In this document: piece after piece, positions 37,177 through 45,302 of the stretch
How the letters are laid out: every line of letters starts with the position of its first letter
How positions within the stretch are numbered: position 1 is the first letter of the stretch
Source of the DNA: Kofleriaceae bacterium
Lineage (GTDB): Bacteria; Myxococcota_A; Polyangia; Haliangiales; Haliangiaceae
Direction: 5' to 3'
NCBI GenBank assembly: GCA_020633495.1
Contig: JACKDR010000041.1
Coordinates: forward strand, 1-45,302
DNA length: 45,302 nt
Notes under the pieces: generated by a model
What the model was told of the DNA's origin: nothing
The model's database searches: none
What the model saw: the letters and a program-made list of their open reading frames with translations, nothing else
Translations under genes and position numbers: made by a program

Positions 37177-37194
37177 CGCAAGCAAGGGCTTGCG
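37177..37194. promoter_or_regulatory. 7-bp palindrome between divergent pfk and SET genes
   Basis: CGCAAGC (37177-37183) and GCTTGCG (37188-37194) are separated by AAGG in the 64-bp gap between two divergent start codons. It overlaps the region where a pfk -35 element would lie; a -10-like CATACT ends eight bases before the pfk ATG. It could be an operator governing both genes. Position and symmetry are the only evidence. Confidence 0.35.
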
Positions 37195-37225
37195 ACGTCA
37201 TCCCGAATCTGGAGAATCGGCGTCG

Positions 37226-37744
37226 ATGCCGCCTCTGCCCGGACTCATCGTCGCTCGCTCCTCCATCCACGGTTACGGCCTCATCGCGGCCCGCCGCTTC
37301 GCCGAAGGCGAGATCGTCACCTACGGTGACGGCGTCCTCTACAAGGAGGACGACGACTTCGTCGACTCGCACGCCCTGGTCCTGCCCGGCGACAACGGCG
37401 ATCCGTCGTGGCCCGCCGACGAGGACGGCGAGCTGCCCAACTTCTACTACGACCTGGTCGACCAGACCCGCTGGATCAACCACTCGTGCGATCCCAACAC
37501 CGACGTCGACGCGCGCTGGGATCCCGAGGCCAGGATCGTGCGCACGTGGTGGACCGCGCTGCGCGACATCGAGCCGGGCGAGGAGATCTTCTATCACTAC
37601 GCGTTCTGCGCCGCGGTCGCCGAGCCGTGCAACTGCGGCACCGACGAGTGCAACGGGCTGATCATCGACCCCGACGAGGTCGACGAGCTACCCGAGGCGC
37701 TGCGCGTCCACCTGCGCACGCCCGCGGCGTCGCGGGCGTCGTAG
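37226..37744 (+). CDS. SET-domain protein (putative protein-lysine methyltransferase)
   Basis: A 172-residue protein made of a single compact SET domain. The SAM-side motif is HGYGLIAARRFAEGEIV (15-31), the pseudoknot motif NHSCDPN (85-91), the catalytic-tyrosine region EEIFYHYAF (119-127). A post-SET zinc motif CNCGTDECNG has Cys at 135, 137 and 142, which with a distal Cys binds zinc in eukaryotic enzymes. GGAG (37211-37214) lies 11 bases before the ATG. Bacterial SET proteins methylate lysines on proteins such as ribosomal or chromatin-like proteins; the target here cannot be told. The 3' end overlaps the convergent protease gene by 57 bp. Confidence 0.88.
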   Translation: MPPLPGLIVARSSIHGYGLIAARRFAEGEIVTYGDGVLYKEDDDFVDSHALVLPGDNGDPSWPADEDGELPNFYYDLVDQTRWINHSCDPNTDVDARWDPEARIVRTWWTALRDIEPGEEIFYHYAFCAAVAEPCNCGTDECNGLIIDPDEVDELPEALRVHLRTPAASRAS

Positions 37745-38970
37745 CAGCGCGAGCGCGACCAGCAGCGCCGGCGCCAGCGCGGCGCGCCCGTCGCCGCCGG
37801 CGGCGCAGCAGCCCGTGCCGGGCACGGTGCAGGCCTCGCCCGCCCCACCGGCGCGCACGCGAAGCCGGCCGGGCACGCGCCGCCGGGCCCGCACGGCTCG
37901 GCGCACACGCCGCCGCCGCGATCGCACAGCCCCGACCGGCAGTCGGCGGCGCTCGCGCACGGCGCGCCGATCACGCCCGGCGTGCCGCCGGCGAAGCTGC
38001 AGGTGCCGTCGACGCAGGCGTCGAGCGGCGCCGGGCAGTCGGCGCCGCTGGCCGCCGGCGCGCACGTCGCGGAGCAGAAGCCGCGGCGCGGATCCTCGGG
38101 CGCGGGCGCGCACCGGCGCCCCTCGCAGTCGCCGTCGCCGTCGCAGGCGTCGCCGGCGAGCCCGCCGACCGGGCAGTCGAGGTCGATCGCCGGGCAGCCC
38201 GCCACGCAGGCGCCGTCGAGGCCGCACGGATCGCAGTCGGGATCGACGTGGCCGTCGCAGCCGGCGGCGACGCACGCGCCGTCGGCGGCGCACGGCCCCG
38301 ACCACGCCGCGACCACCAGATCGATCCACGCGGCCACCGGGTCGACCCGCCACATCCGCGACGCGGCCGCGCACGCGGCGTCGCCGGCGCTGTCGACCGC
38401 GACGATCACCTCGCCGGCGCCGTCGAGGTCGGCCAGCGCCGGGCCGCCCGAGTCGCCGGTGCACGGCGCGACGCCGTCGCCGCCGGCGTCGAGCCAGGCC
38501 GCCGCCAGCGCCACCGGCGCGACCGCCTCGTGCTTGCGCCCGGCGGGGCCGTCGCCGGTGCGGCCGTAGCCGACCAGCCGGACCGCGTCGAGCGCGACGA
38601 TGTCGGCGCGCCGGTAGCCCAGCGGCGCCGGCGACAGCGCGGCGTCGAGCCGCAGCAGCGCCAGATCGGGGCCGTCGCCGGTGACGCTCCAGCCGCGGTC
38701 GACCACCGCCGCGACGATCGTCGCGGCCTCGGTGAAGACGCCGTCGCCGGGGCCGACCCGCACGGTGCCCAGCGGCGGCGCGCCGGCGGCGCCGGCCAGG
38801 CAGTGCCCGGCGGTGAGCACGACCTCGGGCGCGATCAGCGCGCCGGTGCAGGTGCCGCCGTCGATCTCGACCTGCACGACCGCCGGGTCACCGTCGTCCG
38901 GGACGCCCCCGATGATCGGCGCGGCGCCCGCGCTCGCCACCACCACCGCGATCGTCGCGCCCGCCAGCAC
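37688..38970 (-). CDS. Secreted trypsin-like serine protease with Cys-rich modules and MYXO-CTERM-like tail, one frameshift
   Basis: The start GTG at 38970 is the first possible after an in-frame stop at 38974-38976. A signal peptide ends near AGAAP. An IIGG activation site and the full chymotrypsin-family triad follow: TAGHC, PDLALLRL and GDSGGP. After about residue 215 come several Cys-rich modules of the G-x-P-C-x-x-x-x-D-C-x-x-G-x-C kind common in myxobacterial secreted proteins. Near 37838-37848 the frame must change by one missing base. The new frame gives TVPGTGCCAAGG, a hydrophobic stretch (ALAPALLVALALL) and RRPRRR, the layout of a MYXO-CTERM surface-sorting tail, ending at TAG 37690-37688, about 427 residues. 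Without the shift the frame runs to 37597 with a nonsense-like tail. Confidence 0.8.
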
Positions 38971-39155
38971 GCGCTAGCCTCGCACGCTGCGCCTACAGGA
39001 CGTCATGGCGATCACCCTTTGCACGACGAGTACGCCGACAGGACGCTTGTGATTCTGCACCGCGACGCCAGGTGGTCAAGATCCGTCGAGGACGACGGGC
39101 CGAAAACCCGATTCTTCCCTTGCAGCCCCCCTCTGGCTGGGCGAACGTCGCGGGC

Positions 39156-41306
39156 ATGCCTGGGAGAGCATCCGACGATAGCGACCTCCCAGAGCTGGTC
39201 AGAGGGGCAACCGCGCAGGGGTCGTCGACCCGCTCGGTGCTGGCGCGCGGCACCGGGCCGGTGCCGTCGCTGACCGGGTCGCGACGCGGCCCAGGCGCCG
39301 ACGGCGCCGACGACACCGACCCCGCCGACGGGGTGGTCACCGCCCTGCACGGCGACGCCGACGAGTCCGACGTCTTCCTCGACGGCACCCCGGTGCCGGT
39401 CGACGACGACGGCACCGACGCCGCCGACGCCGACGACTCCCCCGAGGCCGCGGCGATCGACGCCCGCATGCTGGCGCTCGGGACCCGCTGGTTCGACATC
39501 CAGCACTTCCGCCCCGGCCAGGCCCTCGCGATCCGCAACGTCCTCGCCGGCATCGACACCCTGGCGATCATGCCGACCGGCGCCGGCAAGTCGCTGTGCT
39601 ACCAGCTGCCGGCGCTCGCGCTCGACGGCGTGACGCTGGTGGTGTCGCCGCTGATCGCGCTGATGAAGGATCAGCACGACAAGCTCGAGCAGCGCGGCAT
39701 GGAGGTCGTGCGCCTCGACTCGACGCTGTCGCCGCGCGACGAGGCCGACGCGATGGCGCGGCTGTGCGAGGGCAAGCCGTGCATCGCGTACGTCACGCCC
39801 GAGCGGCTCGGCGAGCCGCGGTTCCGCGAGCGCCTGGCGTCGGTGCGGGTCGCGCTGTTCGTCGTCGACGAGGCCCACTGCATCTCGCAGTGGGGCCACG
39901 ACTTCCGCCCCGCCTACCTGGGCCTGGGCGACGCGGTCCGCGCCCTGGGCCGGCCGCCGGTGCTGGCGCTGACCGCGACCGCGCCGCAGAAGGTCAAGGA
40001 CGACATCCTGGCCCAGCTGGTGATGCTCGACGCCTCGGTCATCGACATCGGGCTCGATCGTCCCAACCTGCGCTACCACGTCTTCCGGGCCTCGACCGAG
40101 CGCAAGAAGCAGGCGCTGCTGCTGCGCCTGCTCGAGCGCCAGCAGGGCTCGGGCATCATCTACGCCGCGACGGTGCGCACCGTCGACGCGCTCGCCGACT
40201 TCCTGCAGGACGCCGGCGTCGACTGCGGCCGCTACCACGGCCGCATGCGCGCCAAGGATCGCGAGCGCATGCAGACCGCGTTCATGGAGCACTCGAACCC
40301 GCGCCTGATGGTCGCGACCAACGCGTTCGGGCTCGGCGTCGACAAGCAGGACATCCGCTTCGTCATCCACTACAACTTCCCGGGCTCGCTCGAGAGCTAC
40401 TACCAGGAGGCCGGGCGCGCCGGCCGCGACGGCGCACCCGCCAACTGCGTCCTGCTCTACCAGCCCGAGGACAAGCGCATCCAGAGCTTCTTCCTCGGCG
40501 GTCGCTACCCGACCCCCGAGCAGACCCGGGCGGTGGCCGAGGCGCTGGTCGCCCTCGAGGCCGCCACGCCGGGCCCGCACGCCGTCAAGGACATCGCCGA
40601 GCGCGCCGACGCCCCGGCCAAGAAGGCGCGGGTCGTGCTGTCGTTCCTCAAGGAGGTCGGCTTCGCCGCCGAGGCGCCGGGCGCCCGGTTCTCGCCGCTG
40701 GCCGACGAGCCGCCCAGCCTCGACGAGCTGGCGCGCGCGACCGTGCGCTACGAGCAGAAGCGCGCCCAGGACCGGGCCCGCCTGGCCGCGATGCTGCGCT
40801 ACGCGCAGTCGAGCCTGTGCCGGACCCGGCTGCTGGTGACCTACTTCGGCTACACCGACGCGCCGGCGTGCGGCACCTGCGACAACTGCGCGCGCGCCCG
40901 GGCCGCCGCCGAGGACGCGGCGCCGCGGCGGCGGTCGCGCGAGGTCACCGACCGCGTCATGCGCGACACCGCGTCGATCGCCGCGACCCTGGCGGCGCGC
41001 CGCGCCGGCAGCGGCCCCAACGACGAGCCCGGGGTCGGCGACGGCCGCGCGCCGTCGCCCTTGCGCCGCGCGGTCGCCGAGGAGGCGATGGCCCGGCAGC
41101 GCGCCCGCGCCGGTCGCGCCCGCGCCCTCAAGATCGAGCGGTCGCGCCGCACGACCTCGAGCATCGGCCTCGACAAGGGCGACCTGGTGCGCCACGCGAT
41201 GTGGGGCGACGGCGAGGTCGTGCGCATCGTCGGCGACAGCGCGCTGGCGTTCTTCCCCGGCCACGGCGAGAAGCTGCTCAAGGCCAGCTTCCTCGAGAAG
41301 CTGTAG
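39156..41306 (+). CDS. recQ: ATP-dependent DNA helicase RecQ with UvrD-like C-terminal module
   Basis: RecQ unwinds DNA 3' to 5' in repair and fork restart. From ATG 39156 there are 716 residues. An acidic, low-complexity N-terminal extension (1-100) precedes the helicase core with TGAGKS (141-146), DEAHCISQWGHDFRP (from 238) and the motif VI region YYQEAGRAGRDG. The RecQ zinc site is C555, C572, C575 and C578. No HRDC domain follows. Instead residues 675-716 (GDLVRHAMWGDGEVVRI and GEKLLKASFLEKL) resemble the Tudor-like C-terminal tail of UvrD/PcrA (DUF3553-like). A GTG at 39072 would add 28 residues but lies in less GC-biased, non-coding-looking sequence. Confidence 0.94.
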   Translation: MPGRASDDSDLPELVRGATAQGSSTRSVLARGTGPVPSLTGSRRGPGADGADDTDPADGVVTALHGDADESDVFLDGTPVPVDDDGTDAADADDSPEAAAIDARMLALGTRWFDIQHFRPGQALAIRNVLAGIDTLAIMPTGAGKSLCYQLPALALDGVTLVVSPLIALMKDQHDKLEQRGMEVVRLDSTLSPRDEADAMARLCEGKPCIAYVTPERLGEPRFRERLASVRVALFVVDEAHCISQWGHDFRPAYLGLGDAVRALGRPPVLALTATAPQKVKDDILAQLVMLDASVIDIGLDRPNLRYHVFRASTERKKQALLLRLLERQQGSGIIYAATVRTVDALADFLQDAGVDCGRYHGRMRAKDRERMQTAFMEHSNPRLMVATNAFGLGVDKQDIRFVIHYNFPGSLESYYQEAGRAGRDGAPANCVLLYQPEDKRIQSFFLGGRYPTPEQTRAVAEALVALEAATPGPHAVKDIAERADAPAKKARVVLSFLKEVGFAAEAPGARFSPLADEPPSLDELARATVRYEQKRAQDRARLAAMLRYAQSSLCRTRLLVTYFGYTDAPACGTCDNCARARAAAEDAAPRRRSREVTDRVMRDTASIAATLAARRAGSGPNDEPGVGDGRAPSPLRRAVAEEAMARQRARAGRARALKIERSRRTTSSIGLDKGDLVRHAMWGDGEVVRIVGDSALAFFPGHGEKLLKASFLEKL

Positions 41307-41347
41307 CGGGTCGCGCTGACGCCGCCGCGCCGTGCGACACTGTGGGG

Positions 41348-41680
41348 ATGCGCGTGACGCTCCTGCTGTCGAGCCTGGCCCTGGCCGCGATCGCCACCGC
41401 CGCGACCGCGTGCGGCAAGGACGCCGCCCCCGCCCACACCTGCGACGGCTACGGCAAGACCATGCTCGCCGCGGTCGGCGGCGGCGACGACTTCAAGGCC
41501 GTGGTCGCGGCCGCGGTCGAGTCGTGCAAGGCCGACGGCTGGTCGCAGCAGGCGATCGACTGCTACCTGACGCCGCAGGCCGACGGCGACCCGGCGACCT
41601 GCGACGCGATGCTGACCGAGGCCCAGCGCAAGGGCCGCGACCGGCGCACCACCGCGGCGCTGATGGCCGCGACCAAGTAG
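41348..41680 (+). CDS. Small Cys-containing putative lipoprotein
   Basis: A 110-residue protein with an N-terminal export signal whose cleavage site is probably at C22 (ATAC|GKD). The lipobox is imperfect because Ala replaces Leu at -3. Four more cysteines (32, 60, 72, 85) in the mature part suggest two disulfides and a periplasmic or cell-surface location. No family is recognised. The start ATG is directly preceded by GGGG, and a -10-like GACACT ends six bases upstream. It is 41 bp downstream of recQ and converges on rlmB with a 6-bp gap. Confidence 0.8.
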   Translation: MRVTLLLSSLALAAIATAATACGKDAAPAHTCDGYGKTMLAAVGGGDDFKAVVAAAVESCKADGWSQQAIDCYLTPQADGDPATCDAMLTEAQRKGRDRRTTAALMAATK

Positions 41681-41686
41681 CGGCCG

Positions 41687-42454
41687 CTAGCCGCGCCGCG
41701 CCCGCATCGCCTCGTAGATCGCGATGCCGGCGGCGACCGAGACGTTGAGCGAGCCGACGCCCGCGCCGCCCATCGGGATCTCGGCGTGGAGGTCGCACGT
41801 CCGCGCCACCAGCGGGCGCACGCCGGAGCCCTCGGCGCCCAGCACCAGCGCGACGCCGACGTCGCCGAGGCCGGCGAGGACCTCGGCCAGCGGCCGCGCG
41901 CCCGGGCCCGACGCCACCGCGCAGGTCCACACCCCGGCGGCCTTGAGCGCCTCGAGCGCGCGGGTCAGGTTGCCGGCCATCGCGATCGGCAACAGCTCGG
42001 TGGCGCCGGCCGACGCCTTGGTCACGGTCGGCGTCACCGCCGCGGCGCGGTGCTCGGGGATGACCACGCCGTGGGCGCCGAGCACGTACGCGGAGCGGAT
42101 CACGGCGCCGAGGTTGTGGGGATCCTGGACCCCGTCGAGGACGACGATCAGCGGCGCCTCGCCGCGCGCGGTCGCGGCCGCGACCAGGTCGTCGACGTCG
42201 ACGTAGGTCAGCTCGCCGGTGACGGCGACGACGCCCTGGTGGCGGGCGTCGGGGCCGCACAGCCGGTCGAGCTCGGCGCGGGCCCGCTCGTCGACGCGGA
42301 TGCCGGCGGCCCTGGCCGTGGCGGCCAGCTCGGCGACGGGATCGCGGCCGCCCTTGCGGGCGCGGCCGGGCTCGACCAGCAGCGCCTTGACCGCGCCCGG
42401 GCGGGCGGTCACCAGCTCGCGCACCGGGCCGACGCCGTAGACGTGGCGGGCCAT
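41687..42454 (-). CDS. rlmB: 23S rRNA 2'-O-methyltransferase RlmB (SpoU/TrmH family)
   Basis: SPOUT-fold enzyme that methylates the ribose of G2251 (E. coli numbering) in 23S rRNA. The 255-residue product has the RlmB substrate-binding N-domain and then the three SPOUT motifs: VLDGVQDPHNLGAVIRSA, VALVLGAEGSGVRPLV and SLNVSVAAGIAIYEAM. The start (MARHVYGVGPVRE) matches the family's usual M-x-x-x-x-x-G-x-x-x-V-x-E. It follows pyrF by six bases in the proS-pyrF-rlmB cluster. TrmH-family paralogues are hard to separate by eye, but the N-domain and length favour RlmB. Confidence 0.9.
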   Translation of the reverse strand: MARHVYGVGPVRELVTARPGAVKALLVEPGRARKGGRDPVAELAATARAAGIRVDERARAELDRLCGPDARHQGVVAVTGELTYVDVDDLVAAATARGEAPLIVVLDGVQDPHNLGAVIRSAYVLGAHGVVIPEHRAAAVTPTVTKASAGATELLPIAMAGNLTRALEALKAAGVWTCAVASGPGARPLAEVLAGLGDVGVALVLGAEGSGVRPLVARTCDLHAEIPMGGAGVGSLNVSVAAGIAIYEAMRARRG

Positions 42455-42460
42455 CGCCGC

Positions 42461-43233
42461 TCAGTCGATGGGCGCGAAGCTGGCCTCGCCGGCCAGCTGC
42501 AGGTTGCGGACGATCGCGCGGCACGCCGCCGCCGGATCCTCGGCCTCGCGGACCGGGCGGCCGACGACGATGAGGTCGGCGCCGGAGCGGCGCGCCGCCA
42601 CCGGCGACGCGATCCGCTTCTGATCGCCGGCCAGCGTCGACGACTCGAGGTCGCCGCCGATCGTGCGGATGCCCGGGGTCACGATCAGGAACGGCTCCGG
42701 GAAGGTCGCGCGCACCAGCGCGGCCTCGAGCGCCGACGCGACGACGCCGTCGCAGCCGGCGACCGCGGCCAGCCGGGCCCGGCGCAGCACCAGGTCGAGC
42801 AGCGAGCCGGCCTGCCCGGTCGCCTTGAGGTCGGCGTCGTCGAGCGAGGTCAGCACGGTGACCGCGAGGATGCGGGTCCGGGTCGGCCCCGCCGAGTCCT
42901 CGCGCGCCGCCTTGACCGCGGCCTCGAGCATCGCCGAGCCGCCGGGCGCGTGGACCGTCAGCAGGCCGACGCCGAGGCGCGCCGCCTGGCGGACCGCGCC
43001 CTCGACGGTCTTGGGGATGTCGTGGAGCTTGAGATCGAGCATGACCCGCAGGTTCATGCCGGTGAGCTCGCGGACCAGGTCGGGCCCGGCGGCGCAGAAC
43101 AGCTCGAGGCCGACCTTGACCCAGCTGGCGGCGCCGCCGATCCGCTGGACCAGGTCGAGGGCGTCGCGCCGGGTCGGCACGTCGAGGGCGACCACCAGGC
43201 GGTTGCCGGGGTCGAAGGGGGCGTCGGGGGCGG

Positions 43234-43237
<4 letters not shown>
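42461..43237 (-). CDS. pyrF: Orotidine 5'-phosphate decarboxylase
   Basis: Catalyses the last step of UMP synthesis. From a GTG at 43237 that overlaps the proS stop (GTGA) there are 258 residues. The catalytic set is present: Asp19 in VVALDV, Lys41 in VKVG, and D68-x-K70-x-x-D73 in DLKLHDIPKTV. The C-terminal phosphate-binding part contains VTPGIR and DLIVVGRPV. It is of the type-1 family at the usual size. Coupling to proS is not a textbook arrangement but is compact here. Confidence 0.96.
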
Positions 43238-45018
<1,781 letters not shown>

Positions 45019-45026
45019 GGGCCGCG

Positions 45027-45055
45027 GTTATACGGACCTCCCGGCGCCTCCGCAA
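45027..45055 (-). promoter_or_regulatory. Promoter of proS-pyrF-rlmB
   Basis: On the minus strand, TTGCGG (45055-45050) and TATAAC (45032-45027) are separated by exactly 17 bp. The -10 matches the consensus at five of six positions, the best in the window. The transcript start would fall at or within two bases of the ATG at 45018. Confidence 0.55.
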
Positions 45056-45110
45056 CCATCGCCGGTCGGCGCCCGGGCCGCCCTGCCCGCCCCTGCCCCG
45101 GACCCGGACT

Positions 45111-45173
45111 CGGATCGGGCACGGGCACGGGCACGGGCACGGATCGGGCACGGGCGCGGGCACGGGCACGGGA
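45111..45173. repeat. GGGCAC hexanucleotide repeat tract
   Basis: About nine imperfect GGGCAC units, interrupted by GGATCG and one GGGCGC, lie between proS and the next gene. The pattern is a simple tandem repeat prone to slippage. It sits about 60 bp upstream of the proS -35 element. Confidence 0.85.
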
Positions 45174-45217
45174 GCCGGCTGACGAGCGGCGCGGCTTCGC
45201 GTGCCCTCGGCGACCCG

Positions 45218-45302
45218 CTAGCGCAGGGTCCGGACCGTGGCGCCGTCCTCCTCGACCGTGAACAGCACGCCGTCGTCGGCGCGGCGGTGCTCGTCGGTGA
45301 AG
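45218..45302 (-). CDS. C-terminal end of an unidentified gene
   Basis: On the minus strand the sequence entering from the right edge reads 27 codons in one frame to TAG at 45220-45218. The codon usage is like neighbouring genes, and the ending DGVLFTVEEDGATVRTLR looks protein-like. Nothing can be said about function from this fragment. Confidence 0.5.
   Translation of the reverse strand, partial: FTDEHRRADDGVLFTVEEDGATVRTLR

Noticed and set aside
39072..39155. Upstream GTG start for recQ
   Set aside because: The extra 28 codons lie in less GC-biased sequence without a ribosome-binding site; ATG 39156 fits better, though the start is not certain.

Overview
The window is a very GC-rich chromosomal segment (three-quarters G+C by eye, almost every third codon position G or C) from what looks like a myxobacterium of the Haliangium/Kofleria type. 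The grounds are the queA-tgt-yajC-secD-secF-recJ gene order, a trypsin-like protease with Cys-rich modules and a MYXO-CTERM-like tail, giant TPR and HEAT solenoid proteins, and a bacterial SET-domain protein. The taxonomic call is inference. No tRNA, rRNA, CRISPR, transposase or prophage was seen.

Layout. (1) 1-7370, minus strand: queuosine tRNA modification (queA, tgt), the Sec accessory complex (yajC, secD, secF) and a recJ that runs off the left edge. (2) 7454-10136, plus: a secreted HEAT-repeat protein broken by two apparent one-base deletions, followed by a 500-bp gene-free stretch with a two-unit 81/82-bp tandem repeat and a separate duplicated 50-mer. (3) 10637-22347, minus: a giant 3,775-residue TPR solenoid, coupled through a GTGA overlap to a small gene whose frame is interrupted by a single in-frame UGA. 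(4) 22683-26368, plus: an asymmetric heterodimeric ABC exporter. (5) 26498-36057, plus: a tightly packed locus of hybrid histidine kinase/GGDEF, processive family-2 glycosyltransferase, single-domain response regulator, membrane-anchored giant HEAT protein and TPR/YaiO-like outer-membrane beta-barrel. I read it as a signal-controlled, synthase-dependent polysaccharide export system and consider it the best candidate here for an undescribed system. (6) 36076-41680: phosphofructokinase, SET-domain protein, secreted trypsin-like protease, a RecQ helicase with a UvrD-like C-terminal module, and a small lipoprotein. (7) 41687-45302, minus: proS-pyrF-rlmB, a hexanucleotide repeat, and the end of one more gene.

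Three genes (7454-10136, 34583-36057, 37688-38970) make sense only if one base is restored at each of four sites. All four shifts have the same sign, and a fifth gene has an in-frame stop. Either the assembly has GC-rich homopolymer deletions or several genes here are decaying; reads are needed to decide. Several genes carry a -10-like hexamer 6-8 nt before the start codon, which suggests leaderless mRNAs. Five gene pairs overlap by GTGA, which suggests translational coupling.
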